The notes under the pieces: generated by a model
Database searches by the model: none
Told to the model about the DNA's origin: nothing
The model's input: the letters and a program-made list of their open reading frames with translations, nothing else
Source of the DNA: Bordetella petrii
Lineage (GTDB): Bacteria; Pseudomonadota; Gammaproteobacteria; Burkholderiales; Burkholderiaceae_B
Reading direction: 5' to 3'
DNA length: 64,000 bases
Assembly: GCF_000067205.1 (NCBI RefSeq)
Contig: NC_010170.1
Coordinates: 4,774,001 to 4,838,000 of the forward strand
Shown here: positions 53,381-63,800 of the stretch, piece after piece
How positions within the stretch are numbered: the stretch's first letter is position 1
Layout: each line of letters opens with the position of its first letter
Made by a program: the position numbers and the translations under genes

Positions 53381-54841
53381 TTAACTAATCAAAAATTGCC
53401 CCATCATTCCAGCATCCTCGTGCTCAAGAATATGGCAGTGATACATAAATGGCGAACTCACCGCAGTCTGCGAAAACTTCACAAGCAACTCGACCGGCTC
53501 CTGAACTATGACCGTATCTCGGAGACCTTGATCACGGATGCCCGGGCTCGAGCCATTTCGACTCAGTACCTCAAAGTGAACACCGTGAATATGGAACGGA
53601 TGCGCCATCATCTCACCTGAGACTTCCCAAATCTCGGTGTCTCCAAGTCGAATCCTTTCGTCAATCCGCGACATATCGAAAGCGCGGCCATTGATGCCGA
53701 ACATTGTCATTCCGCCGCGCATTTGGCCTCCCATACCTATGTTCATTTCGAAACGACGCCGCCGAACGGCATTCGAAACGTTCGGGCGCTCCCAGCTGAC
53801 AAGCTTGTCCGGCACGGCCTTCACCAGTGCCTCTCCTGACTGCGGTTCGAACCTGACAACCGTCTCGCGTCCGATACCACCCAGATTAGTGACGCCTGTC
53901 ATTGTTCTCATCATCATCGACATGGTGTTGTCTGGCCCCGCTTCGAGCAGAGCGGGACGGCCATCAGAAAAATCAACAATAATCTCAGCCCGCTCGCCGG
54001 GAGCAAGCCTCAAAGAACGCAATTCCACTGGCCCTTCGAGTAGCCCGCCTTCGGACGCAATCCATTGAAATGACCGGCCATCGTCAAAGGCGAGATCAAA
54101 GTCTCTGGAGTTGGCCCCATTGACCAAGCGAAGCCGAACTAGACGACGTGGCACTCGAGCCACCGGATTGACGGTTCCGTTGACCATCAACGTATCGCCG
54201 CGTCGGCCGTGCATCATCGACATCATTCCTTGCGGGAGGACAAGCATCCCATCCTGGAATTGTCGATCCTGCAATACCAACGGAAGATCATCGACGCCAT
54301 ACTCAGACGGTAGTCCGAGCGCTCTTTCTTCGTCGTCAGAAACGATCAGGACGCCGGCCAGCCCGGCATAGACTTGCTCGGCGGTACGACCATGGGCATG
54401 CGAGTGATACCAGAGCGTCGCTGCAGGCTGACGAATGGGAAGCACGGGTCGCCACGTAGCACCTGGACGGATCGTCTGGTGTGGACCGCCATCAAGCTCT
54501 CCGGGAATGAGTAACCCATGCCAATGGACTGTTGTATCTTCGCGAAGGGAGTTGGTGACGGCAATTTGCACGTCATCACCGCGATGGACACGCAACGTCG
54601 GTCCAAGATAGCTGCCGTTATAGCCCAAGGTATCGCTTTCACGCCCGGAGTAGAAGGCTGTTCTGCCGGACTGCGCGGTCAGCACAATCGCTTGCCCCTT
54701 CGTGCGGGCATCAATCAGCTCAGGAATTCGTAACGCCGTTGAAGCGCTATTAGCCCTAGAAGGCCATAGGAGGGATCCCGCCAGGAACGAACCTCCTGCC
54801 AGGCCTGCCCCTGTGAGGAAAGATCGTCGGGTCAATGTCAT
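53381..54841 (-). CDS. Tat-exported multicopper oxidase (CopA/CueO-like)
   Basis: A 486-residue periplasmic cuprous oxidase. The twin-arginine signal TRRSFLTG leads to an AxA-type cleavage region. Copper ligands are in HWHG (His106/108), YHSHAHG, HPFHIHG and the C-terminal HCHILEHEDAGMM. The Met-rich stretches (MMSMMHG, MSMMMRTM, MGGQMRGGM) fit Cu(I) binding. It oxidises Cu(I) to the less toxic Cu(II). It lies downstream of a CueR-type promoter and in the same direction as the ATPase. Confidence 0.93.
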   Translation of the reverse strand: MTLTRRSFLTGAGLAGGSFLAGSLLWPSRANSASTALRIPELIDARTKGQAIVLTAQSGRTAFYSGRESDTLGYNGSYLGPTLRVHRGDDVQIAVTNSLREDTTVHWHGLLIPGELDGGPHQTIRPGATWRPVLPIRQPAATLWYHSHAHGRTAEQVYAGLAGVLIVSDDEERALGLPSEYGVDDLPLVLQDRQFQDGMLVLPQGMMSMMHGRRGDTLMVNGTVNPVARVPRRLVRLRLVNGANSRDFDLAFDDGRSFQWIASEGGLLEGPVELRSLRLAPGERAEIIVDFSDGRPALLEAGPDNTMSMMMRTMTGVTNLGGIGRETVVRFEPQSGEALVKAVPDKLVSWERPNVSNAVRRRRFEMNIGMGGQMRGGMTMFGINGRAFDMSRIDERIRLGDTEIWEVSGEMMAHPFHIHGVHFEVLSRNGSSPGIRDQGLRDTVIVQEPVELLVKFSQTAVSSPFMYHCHILEHEDAGMMGQFLIS

Positions 54842-54991
54842 AGCGAAGTTTTCTCAATTCCAGGCCATGCTTTGCACCCAGCTTTAAGTCAAAACGCTCA
54901 CTGACAATTAGAAGGATGCTTCGCCCAGCCGATGCCTCGCCGCACTCCCATTGCTTCGGGGACATGTATGTCATATGCGGCAATGGTAATT

Positions 54992-55022
54992 AGCGTAAAC
55001 CTTACCACCATGGAAAGGTCAA
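54992..55022 (-). promoter_or_regulatory. CueR-type promoter for the multicopper oxidase
   Basis: On the minus strand TTGACC (-35) and TACGCT (-10) are separated by 19 bases, the long spacer of MerR-family targets. The spacer dyad ACCTTTCCA/TGGTAAGGT is the copper-regulator box (one mismatch). It gives a leader of about 145 bases to the oxidase start. Confidence 0.7.
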
Positions 55023-55092
55023 GCATCCCTCTCAAATTGGATCTAAAGTGCCCCGCGAGATCCTCCCGTGTTTTCACTCTCTCGAATGCACA

Positions 55093-57411
55093 TTACTCGT
55101 CAATTTTCGCGACTCTAAGCCTCAACGCGTTACCGATCACGCTCACAGATGACAACGCCATAGCCGCCGCCGCAATGACGGGAGAGAGAAGGACGCCAAA
55201 AATCGGATACAGCACACCGGCGGCAACGGGAATGCCCGCCGCGTTATAAATAAACGCAAAAAACAAGTTCTCTTTGATGTTTCGCATCGTTGCTTGGGAA
55301 GCACGCCGTGCGCGTACGATGCCCATGAGGTCGCCTTTCAGCAGCGTCACGCCGGCGCTTTCCATCGCCACGTCAGTACCGGTCCCCATGGCTATACCAA
55401 CGTTAGCGGCGGCCAAAGCGGGCGCATCATTGACGCCGTCACCAGCCATGGCAACAATTCTGCCCTCTGCCTGGAAGCGCTTTACGGCAGCGCTTTTATC
55501 TTCGGGCAGCACTTCGCCTATAGCCTCATCGATGCCGAGCTGCTCGGCAACGGCACGCGCAGTCGCTTTGCTGTCCCCGGTAAGCATCACAACTCTGACT
55601 CCCGACCTGTGTAGCGCATCGATCGCCTGGGGTGTCGACTCCTTGATGGGATCGGTGATGCTAACGAACCCGGCGTAGTGACTATCAATCCCGACATAAA
55701 TGACTGTGGCGCCTTTCGCTCGTAGCGAATCGCCCGAGTCCTCGGCTGATATCACAATGCCGTGCTCTGCCAAGAATTTGGCGCTGCCGCAAACAATGTG
55801 CTTTTTGTCGACGGTTCCAATTACCCCCTTACCAACGGGAGAATCAAAATTCTCTACGGGTAAAAGCGCCAACTTCGCCTCTTGTGCAGCATCGACGATC
55901 GCAGTGGCTAATGGGTGCTCGCTGGCGCGCTCCACGCTGGCCAGCATTTGCAGCAGCACAGCGCGGTCTACGGCTGCCGCGGGCTGAATACTGGTGACCT
56001 TTGGTTTGCCTTCGGTCAACGTCCCCGTCTTGTCCACAATTACCAAATCAACTTTCTGCATCTGCTCGAGCACTTCGGCGTCTCGGATAAGCACCCCATG
56101 CTGTGCAGCACGCCCCACCCCGACCATGATCGACATAGGTGTAGCCAGCCCCAACGCGCAAGGGCACGCAATGATCAGCACAGACACCATCGCGATGAGT
56201 GCATACGTGAAGGCAGGAGCCGGTCCCCAGTAAAGCCAGGCGGCAAAGGCAACCACAGATGCCACGATTACCGCAGGCACGAACCAGCCAGCCACTTGAT
56301 CAGCCAGCCGCTGAATTGGCGCTCGACTGCGTTGCGCGGCCGCGACCATCTGTACGATTTGCGCTAGAAGCGTATCTGCCCCTACCCGCTCTGCCCGCAT
56401 GACGAAACTACCAGTTTGGTTCAGCGTCCCCGCAGTAACAGAGGACCCTGGCGCCTTTGTCACCGGAATTGGTTCACCCGTTATCATCGATTCATCTACG
56501 GTGCATCGTCCCTCCAGAACCTCCCCGTCTACAGGGACTTTCTCACCCGGCCGAACTCGCAGTCGCTCGCCGACTTGGATCGACTCCAACGCGACAGTCT
56601 CGTCGCTGTCATCTTCTCTGACCCTAACCGCCGTCTTTGGCGCGAGGTTCAACAGCGCTTTAATCGCTCCAGAAGTCCGCTCTCGTGCGCGCAGCTCCAG
56701 CAGCTGCCCCAGTAGGACAAGCACCGTAATAACAGCAGCCGCCTCAAAGTAGACTGCGACAGCTCCCTGAGTCCGAAAGTTTTCGGGGAACCATTGTGGC
56801 GCGACCGTGGCGACGACGCTATAGATCCACGCAACGCCAGTGCCCAATGCAATAAGTGTGAACATGTTCAGACTTCGAAACACGAGCGACTTCCACGCTC
56901 GCACGAAGAATGGCCATCCCGCCCACCACACTACGGGGGTGGCCAACACAAATTGCAGCCAATTCGATAACTGTGGACTCACCAGTCTATGAATGTCGAA
57001 TAGGTGCCCTCCCATCTCGAGTACGACTACGGGCAACGTAAGCACCAGGCCGATCCAGAATCGACGAGAAAAGTCACGCAACTCGCTACTTTCTTGCTCG
57101 CCGTCTAACGACACAGTCACCGGCTCGAGCGCCATGCCACAGATAGGGCAACTGCCCGGTCCAATCTGCCGAATCTGCGGATGCATCGGACATGTGTATT
57201 CCGCACTCGATGATCCGGCACGCGATACGCCAGCGTCAGTCGTTCGGCCATGAGAGGAGCCATGATGATGGTCATGTCCTTCACAAGCGTGCCTCGTTGA
57301 AGGAGCCTTAGCGTCCTTCTCATCCCGATGATGACTGTGCTGGAACGCGTGTGTCGCAGGCCCATGCTTGTGGTCCGCCAAGTCCTGCTTTGGTAATGAC
57401 TTCCGCGCCAT
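55093..57411 (-). CDS. copA: Cu(I)-translocating P1B-type ATPase
   Basis: A 772-residue copper-export ATPase. The N-terminus is His-rich (HKHGPATHAFQHSHHRDEK, CEGHDHHHG), followed by a heavy-metal-binding domain (YTCPMHPQIRQIGPGSCPICGM, about 90-111) instead of CxxC ferredoxin-like domains. CPC in the membrane (IIACPCALGL), DKTGTLT, SEHPLA and GDGVNDAPAL are the P1B signatures. The ATG at 57411 is chosen with the CueR promoter about 27 bases upstream. This N-terminus is typical of CopB-like and Cus-associated ATPases. Confidence 0.94.
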   Translation of the reverse strand: MARKSLPKQDLADHKHGPATHAFQHSHHRDEKDAKAPSTRHACEGHDHHHGSSHGRTTDAGVSRAGSSSAEYTCPMHPQIRQIGPGSCPICGMALEPVTVSLDGEQESSELRDFSRRFWIGLVLTLPVVVLEMGGHLFDIHRLVSPQLSNWLQFVLATPVVWWAGWPFFVRAWKSLVFRSLNMFTLIALGTGVAWIYSVVATVAPQWFPENFRTQGAVAVYFEAAAVITVLVLLGQLLELRARERTSGAIKALLNLAPKTAVRVREDDSDETVALESIQVGERLRVRPGEKVPVDGEVLEGRCTVDESMITGEPIPVTKAPGSSVTAGTLNQTGSFVMRAERVGADTLLAQIVQMVAAAQRSRAPIQRLADQVAGWFVPAVIVASVVAFAAWLYWGPAPAFTYALIAMVSVLIIACPCALGLATPMSIMVGVGRAAQHGVLIRDAEVLEQMQKVDLVIVDKTGTLTEGKPKVTSIQPAAAVDRAVLLQMLASVERASEHPLATAIVDAAQEAKLALLPVENFDSPVGKGVIGTVDKKHIVCGSAKFLAEHGIVISAEDSGDSLRAKGATVIYVGIDSHYAGFVSITDPIKESTPQAIDALHRSGVRVVMLTGDSKATARAVAEQLGIDEAIGEVLPEDKSAAVKRFQAEGRIVAMAGDGVNDAPALAAANVGIAMGTGTDVAMESAGVTLLKGDLMGIVRARRASQATMRNIKENLFFAFIYNAAGIPVAAGVLYPIFGVLLSPVIAAAAMALSSVSVIGNALRLRVAKIDE

Positions 57412-57437
57412 GCCAACCTCCAGTGACTGAGGTTCTA

Positions 57438-57468
57438 AGCCTAAACCTTCCCCCCATTGGAATGTCAA
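57438..57468 (-). promoter_or_regulatory. CueR-type promoter for the Cu-ATPase
   Basis: On the minus strand TTGACA (-35, 57463-57468) and TAGGCT (-10, 57438-57443) are exactly 19 bases apart, with the dyad ACATTCC/GGAAGGT in the spacer. MerR-family activators act on such long spacers. No CueR gene is present in the window. Confidence 0.75.
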
Positions 57469-57618
57469 GCTCTAAAGCTGGGCATTCAGCAAAACTATCG
57501 AGCCATAATCTCGATAGCGATACCCAGACGAAAGATAGGCCACTTGTGCTTGCGCTGAATCACCACATGATCCATCACGGCTAGTGCCTTTAGTGCTTAC
57601 ACATTATAATTTTTCACC

Positions 57619-57999
57619 ATGGCTCTATTACGCATACTAGTTATCGTTTTACTGACGCTGGCGGTCCCCGTTGCGACCACGGCGAGCGTACTCGCGCCTC
57701 ACGCCATGCCTGCGATGCAGATGTCCGTTCAGCCGCACGATACTGCAACAACCCAAAATTCGATGTCCGACGGGCACTGCGCAACAGATTCGGCCGATAC
57801 GAAGTCGTCTCCGCACTCCAGCGGATCCAAGCCATGTAAGCCGAGTGCAGCCTGCAAGCTCTGCCATTCCTTTCCGTCTCCTCAAGCCGTCTCTTGGCAA
57901 CCGTCGTGGACTATCCAGCCACACCTGCTGCTCTTGACTGATACGGCAGTCAGCACGCGCGACCCATCAGGGTTGTGGCGCCCTCCTCGTTCGCTCTAA
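57619..57999 (+). CDS. Small periplasmic Cys/His/Met-rich protein
   Basis: A 126-residue protein with a signal peptide (MALLRILVIVLLTLAVPVAT) and then HAMPAMQM, DGHC and a Cys cluster (SKPCKPSAACKLCHSF). It lies directly before the CusC gene, divergent from the ATPase. Proteins like this are often found at the head of heavy-metal efflux operons and may bind copper in the periplasm; the exact family is not recognised. TATAAT ends 8 bases before the ATG, so the mRNA may be leaderless. Confidence 0.75.
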   Translation: MALLRILVIVLLTLAVPVATTASVLAPHAMPAMQMSVQPHDTATTQNSMSDGHCATDSADTKSSPHSSGSKPCKPSAACKLCHSFPSPQAVSWQPSWTIQPHLLLLTDTAVSTRDPSGLWRPPRSL

Positions 58000-58088
58000 C
58001 GCTCCCTAGATTTGGTGTCCCGCCAGTTTGACTGGCGGAGATCGATGCGCGTCCCCGTCACGCGTAGGCCCCGTCATGGAGTTGGAGC

Positions 58089-59330
58089 ATGTCTCCTCGT
58101 TTGGATTTTCTTACCCTGCCATTGTTGGTAGGGTGGGTGGCCGTGGCTCACGCCGCCCCGCTTTCGTTTGAACAGGCAATCTCTTTAGCACAACAAGAAT
58201 CCCCCGCCTTACGCGCCGATACCGCGGAAATACGAGCCGCTCAGCTTTCGGTCATCCCTGCAGGAGAACAACCGGATCCCAAGATTGCGCTCGGCATCGA
58301 CAACTATCCCGTATCGGGAATGGGCCGATGGACCATGAATGGAGAGTCGATGACCATGCAAAAGGTCTCCATCATGCAAGACTTCATCAACTCGGATAAA
58401 CGAGAGGCTCGCAAAGACGGTGCTCGCGCCGCCGTTGGTGTGGCCCAGGCCCAGCGGCGTGTTGCGCTACTGGACATTCGGCGGGCTGTCGCCCAAGGGT
58501 GGATCACCCGGTATTACCTCGAGCGCAAAGTGGAGGTTCTCAACAATATCCACCGCGACAACAGAATTGCGGTAACGACGGCCGGCGCACAAGTCACAGC
58601 CGACCGCCTATCGCCGTCCAATGCTCTTGAACCCCGTATCGCGGCGGCTGATATCGAAGACCTGAAAGACCAACTGACGCGAGACATTTCAAAGTCCAAA
58701 GCGAACTTGCGGCAATACATCGGCTCGGCGGCCGATGAACCCTTAATAGGCGCTCCGCCACCCATGGAAGTTGAAATCGGTGCATTGCGCGAAGGGCTAG
58801 ATCGCCACCCTCTGTGGGACTCCTATGATGCTCAGGCGCGCAGCGCCAGTGCCGCCATTCGAGAAGCCGATGCGGAGAAGAAACCCGACTGGGGCGTAGA
58901 ACTCGGATTCCAGCGGCGAGACCCGCAATTCGGCAATATGGTGTCCCTGCAATTCACCTGGGAATTGCCTATCTTTTCATCGACGCGACAGGGACCTCGC
59001 GCCGACGCCAAACGTCAAGATCTCATACGTGTCAACGCCGAACGCGAGACAGCCAGGCGGGAACGCAGTAGCGCTCTCGAGAGCACATTTTCCGATTACG
59101 AGGCGGCATCCCGCCTGGGCCACCGTTTGGCCACCACGACGCTGCCGCTCGCACGATCCTCTGTGGACTTGCAGTACGCCAGCTATCGAGCCGGAAAATC
59201 CTCTCTGAAGCAAGTTCTGGCGGTTCGTCGCCTGCTGCTCGATCAGCAACTCAAACTCATTGACCTGCAATGGCAACAAGCGATGCTCGCCGCAGAACTC
59301 TACTTCAGCTATGGAGAGTTAGCCCAATGA
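58089..59330 (+). CDS. cusC: CusC/TolC-type outer-membrane efflux protein
   Basis: A 413-residue OMF protein with a signal peptide (up to AVAHAAP) and two OEP repeats of coiled-coil and beta-strand segments (SLAQQESPALRADTAEIRAAQL; LPLARSSVDLQYASYRAGKSSL). It forms the outer-membrane channel of the RND pump with the next two genes. Its stop overlaps the cusB start by 4 bases (ATGA). Confidence 0.9.
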   Translation: MSPRLDFLTLPLLVGWVAVAHAAPLSFEQAISLAQQESPALRADTAEIRAAQLSVIPAGEQPDPKIALGIDNYPVSGMGRWTMNGESMTMQKVSIMQDFINSDKREARKDGARAAVGVAQAQRRVALLDIRRAVAQGWITRYYLERKVEVLNNIHRDNRIAVTTAGAQVTADRLSPSNALEPRIAAADIEDLKDQLTRDISKSKANLRQYIGSAADEPLIGAPPPMEVEIGALREGLDRHPLWDSYDAQARSASAAIREADAEKKPDWGVELGFQRRDPQFGNMVSLQFTWELPIFSSTRQGPRADAKRQDLIRVNAERETARRERSSALESTFSDYEAASRLGHRLATTTLPLARSSVDLQYASYRAGKSSLKQVLAVRRLLLDQQLKLIDLQWQQAMLAAELYFSYGELAQ

Positions 59331-60832
59331 AGGCCTCATTCACTCTCGGTCAAATCACGCTTGGCATGGTCGTAGCCGCAGCTATTGCGGCAGGCGCAGG
59401 CTATGCCCTAGCCAATCGCAACGTACCGACATCATCGGCCGTATCTACTGCCATAAATTCCAAGGGCGATCGGCAAGTACTCTACTGGTATGACCCCATG
59501 GTGCCCACTCAGCACTTTGATAAGCCGGGAAAGTCCCCCTTCATGGACATGGAGTTAGTGCCTAAATACGCCGACGAAGGAAACGGCGCGCAAGGCATCA
59601 TGATCGAACCTACCATCCAACAGAACCTGGGCATTCGAATCGTCAAAGTTCAACAAGGTCCAATACCAGGCGCTATTGAAGCGACGGCCAGCATAAAGTT
59701 GAATGACCGCCTCGTAACCATACTGCAGGCGAGAACCACCGGATACGTTGACAAAGTCTACCCCCTGGCGCCGGGCGACGTTCTAGCGAGCGGAACACCC
59801 ATTGCCGAGTTGATTGTTCCAGAATGGGAAGGGGCGCAATTAGAGTTTCTCGCCCTGATGCGAAGTGGCGAGCGCTCCCTCGCTCGCGCCGCTCGCGAAC
59901 GCATGCGGCTTTTGGGGATGCCAGACGATTTGATCGAGCGTGTCGAGCGCACCCGCAAGGCGCAACCCACCTTGACAATCAGAGCCCCATCAACCGGACT
60001 GCTCCAGACACTCAACGTGCGTAACGGAATGGCTGTCAGCGCGGGAACAGTTCTGGCGCAACTCAATGGATTGGATGCGGTCTGGCTCGATGCCGCTGTT
60101 CCTGAGACCCAAGCCCGAGCGATGCGGCCCGGCCTAGAAGCGAAGGTGAGTTTCCCTGCATTCCCCGGACACACAGTCGTTGGGAAAGTCAGCTACATCC
60201 TGCCTGAGGTAGACGCAGCCAGTCGGACGGCGCGGATACGCATCGAACTCCAAAATCCGGATGGCCAGCTCAGACCAGGTCTATTTGCCAAGGTAGAGTT
60301 TGCTCACACAGGAGAAAAGGCCGGCCTACTTATTCCTTCCGAATCGGTAATCCGCTCAGGCAAGCGGAATGTGGTCATCGCAGTAACCGACAACGGCCGA
60401 TTTTTGCCGACGGAAGTACAGCTAAACGGCGAGGCCGATGGAAAGACGGTGGTCGCGAAAGGCCTCAAAGAGGGCCAAGGCGTAGTGGCTTCAGGACAGT
60501 TCTTGATCGACTCTGAAGCGAATCTACGCGGGGTACTCGCGCGCTTGGCGACCGACAGCTCGGCTGCAGCAACACCTTCCGCCGGGCCAACAACCGGTGC
60601 CAGCCACCACAAGGCGACGGGCACAGTGAAAACCATTACGCCGACAGATATAACCATATCGCACGGCCCCGTCCCATCGATAGGCTGGCCCGCCATGACA
60701 ATGACGTTCAAAGTGATCGATCCCGGGCTGACGCGGGATATCAAGACTGGCGAGGCAGTCGCATTCCAATTCGTTCAAGAAGAGGACAGCTATGTGGTCC
60801 AGACCATCCAAGCCTCGGGAGCATCTCGATGA
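59327..60832 (+). CDS. cusB: CusB-type membrane-fusion protein with fused CusF-like domain
   Basis: A 501-residue periplasmic adaptor. After an N-terminal anchor come the metal-binding segment LYWYDPMVPTQHFDKPGKSP (about 52-71), the barrel-sandwich/alpha-hairpin and beta-barrel domains, and at the end GTVKTITPTDITISHGPV then WPAMTMTFKV, a CusF-like copper/silver chaperone domain. CusB couples the CusA pump to CusC. The start overlaps cusC and the stop overlaps cusA by 4 bases. Confidence 0.93.
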   Translation: MKASFTLGQITLGMVVAAAIAAGAGYALANRNVPTSSAVSTAINSKGDRQVLYWYDPMVPTQHFDKPGKSPFMDMELVPKYADEGNGAQGIMIEPTIQQNLGIRIVKVQQGPIPGAIEATASIKLNDRLVTILQARTTGYVDKVYPLAPGDVLASGTPIAELIVPEWEGAQLEFLALMRSGERSLARAARERMRLLGMPDDLIERVERTRKAQPTLTIRAPSTGLLQTLNVRNGMAVSAGTVLAQLNGLDAVWLDAAVPETQARAMRPGLEAKVSFPAFPGHTVVGKVSYILPEVDAASRTARIRIELQNPDGQLRPGLFAKVEFAHTGEKAGLLIPSESVIRSGKRNVVIAVTDNGRFLPTEVQLNGEADGKTVVAKGLKEGQGVVASGQFLIDSEANLRGVLARLATDSSAAATPSAGPTTGASHHKATGTVKTITPTDITISHGPVPSIGWPAMTMTFKVIDPGLTRDIKTGEAVAFQFVQEEDSYVVQTIQASGASR

Positions 60833-63800
60833 TAGAGAAACTCATACGGTGGTCTATCAACAATCGGTTCCTGGTGCTCTTGGCCACACTCTTTCTATTC
60901 TTTTGGGGACTCTGGGCAATCAAGAATGCGCCCATCGATGCACTGCCAGACCTCTCCGACGTCCAGGTCATCGTCCGCACCACGTATCCCGGGCAAGCGC
61001 CTCAAATTGTAGAGAACCAGGTCACATATCCCCTGGCCACAACCATGCTTTCGGTCCCCGGGGCCAAGACCGTACGGGGCTACTCCTTCTTTGGCGACTC
61101 GTTCGTATACATCATCTTCGAGGACGGAACTGATCTCTACTGGGCACGCTCCAGGGTGCTCGAATACTTGAACCAAGTTCAAGGGCGACTGCCCGCCACG
61201 GCAAAGCCATCTTTGGGCCCGGACGCCACCGGAGTCGGCTGGATATACGAATATGCGTTGGTCGACCGGTCCGGAAATCATGACCTCTCACAGCTACGAG
61301 GACTTCAAGACTGGTTCTTGAAATATGAACTGAAGAGTGTGCCGGATGTCGCTGAAGTCGCGTCGATCGGAGGCATGGTAAAGCAATATCAGATCGTGAT
61401 TGATCCGATAAAACTCGCGGCATTCGGCGTGACTCAGGATCAGGTCATCCAGGCCGTACGCGCCTCAAATCAGGAAGTGGGCGGCTCCGTTCTGGAGCTT
61501 GCCGAGGCCGAATACATGGTACGCGCCTCAGGATATCTCGCAAGCCTGGAAGACTTTCGGAATATTCCTCTGGCGGTCAAATCGGGCGGAACACCCATTC
61601 TGCTTGGCGACGTGGCCACGATCCAGCTAGGGCCCGAAATACGACGCGGGATTGCCGAGCTCAACGGCGAGGGTGAAACCGCCGGCGGCGTGGTGATCCT
61701 TCGCTCGGGCAAGAACGCCCGACAGGCCATATCCGCGGTCAAGGCGAAGTTGGACGAGCTCAAGGCGAGCCTGCCGCCTGGCGTGGAAATCGTACCCACG
61801 TATGACCGCAGCAAACTGATTGATCGCGCAATCGAAAACCTCACATCCAAACTCATCGAAGAGTTCATTGTCGTTGCTCTCGTATGCGCGATCTTTCTTT
61901 GGCATTTGAGGTCTGCGCTGGTGGCGATTATTTCTCTGCCTCTTGGAGTGCTAACCGCCTTCATCATCATGCATTATCAAGGCGTGAGCGCAAATATCAT
62001 GTCGCTTGGCGGCATCGCGATTGCCATTGGCGCCATGGTGGATGCAGCAGTCGTGATGATTGAGAACGCTCACAAGCACGTCGAGACATGGCGCCACGAG
62101 CACCTGGGACAAGAGCTCAGGGGCGAAGCGCACTGGCGGGTAATGGCCAACGCGGCAGCTGAAGTAGGGCCGGCGCTATTCTTCAGCCTACTGATCATTA
62201 CGCTATCGTTCATCCCCGTTTTTACCCTCCAAGCGCAAGAAGGTCGCTTATTTGGCCCTCTGGCGTTTACCAAAACCTACGCCATGGCCGGTGCAGCTGG
62301 ACTGGCCGTCACACTTGTCCCAGTATTAATGGGTTACTGGATTCGAGGGCGCATTCCGCCAGAGGAAAAGAATCCGCTTAACCGATTCTTGATACGAATC
62401 TATCGGCCTTTGCTTGATGCCGTACTGAGAAGGCCTCGCACAACTCTTGCTGCGGCGTTGATCATCCTGCTAACCGCGATATGGCCCGCAACACGCCTTG
62501 GCGGTGAATTTCTGCCGCCCTTAGACGAAGGCGACCTACTCTACATGCCATCTGCTTTGCCGGGCCTGTCGGCTTCGAAGGCATCCGAGCTCCTTCAGCT
62601 GACCGACAGGATGATCAGGACGGTACCAGAGGTGGCGAGCGTATTCGGCAAGGCGGGCCGCGCCGAGACAGCCACGGATCCTGCTCCGCTTGAGATGTTT
62701 GAGACGACGGTCCAACTCAAACCACACGATCAATGGCGCCCAGGAATGACCGTCGACAAGCTGATCCAAGCGCTCGACGATGCGGTCAAAGTTCCCGGGC
62801 TTGCCAACATATGGGTTCCGCCTATTCGCAACCGGCTGGACATGTTGGCTACAGGCATAAAAAGTCCTATCGGTGTAAAGGTGGCGGCGGCCAACTTGGC
62901 CGATATAGAGAGCGTAGCGCTCGCTATCGAGCAGGTCGCCAAGACAGTCCCAGGAGTAAGTTCCGCTTTGGCCGAACGCCTCACAGGAGGTCGTTATGTC
63001 GACGTCCAAGTTGATCGCATCTCCGCCGCACGCTATGGGCTGAGTATTGCCGATGTGCAGTCGGTCGTGTCAGCCGCAGTGGGTGGAGAAAATATCGGGG
63101 AGACCGTAGAAGGCCTGGCACGCTATCCGATCAATGTCCGCTATCCCCGAGAAATACGAGACTCGGTCGAAGGCCTTCGCAACCTCCCCATGTTTACCAG
63201 CAATGGCCAGCAGATCACATTGGGAACGGTTGCACGTATCGCTATCGAGAACGGGCCGCCGATGCTCAAGAGCGAGAATGCCAGGCCGACAGGCTGGGTC
63301 TACATCGACGTACGAGGACGCGACCTGGCCTCCGTGGTCTCAGACCTACGCCATGCGGTTGCACAACAAGTAGCGCTCAAACCGGGCATGAGCATCTCGT
63401 TCTCTGGGCAGTTCGAATATATGGAGCGCGCCACGGCCCGTCTGACCCTTGTGATACCCGCTACGCTATTGATCATTTTTGTCCTGCTTTATCTGACATT
63501 TCGACGATTCGATGAAGCACTTCTCATCATGGCCACACTTCCTTTCGCGCTGGTCGGTGGTGTCTGGTTCCTGTATCTCCTGAACTATCACTTATCCGTT
63601 CCGGCAGGCATCGGATTCATCGCTCTTGCTGGTGTATCGGCCGAATTCGGCGTGGTGATGCTTTTTTACCTGAAGCAGGCGGCCGCATCCCGCCAGGACA
63701 GCGGCTTATCGTTAACGCCATCGGTTCTTGAAGACGCCATTCGCGAAGGTGCCGTAATGCGCGTACGCCCCAAGGCCATGACAGTTGCAGTCATCTTGGC

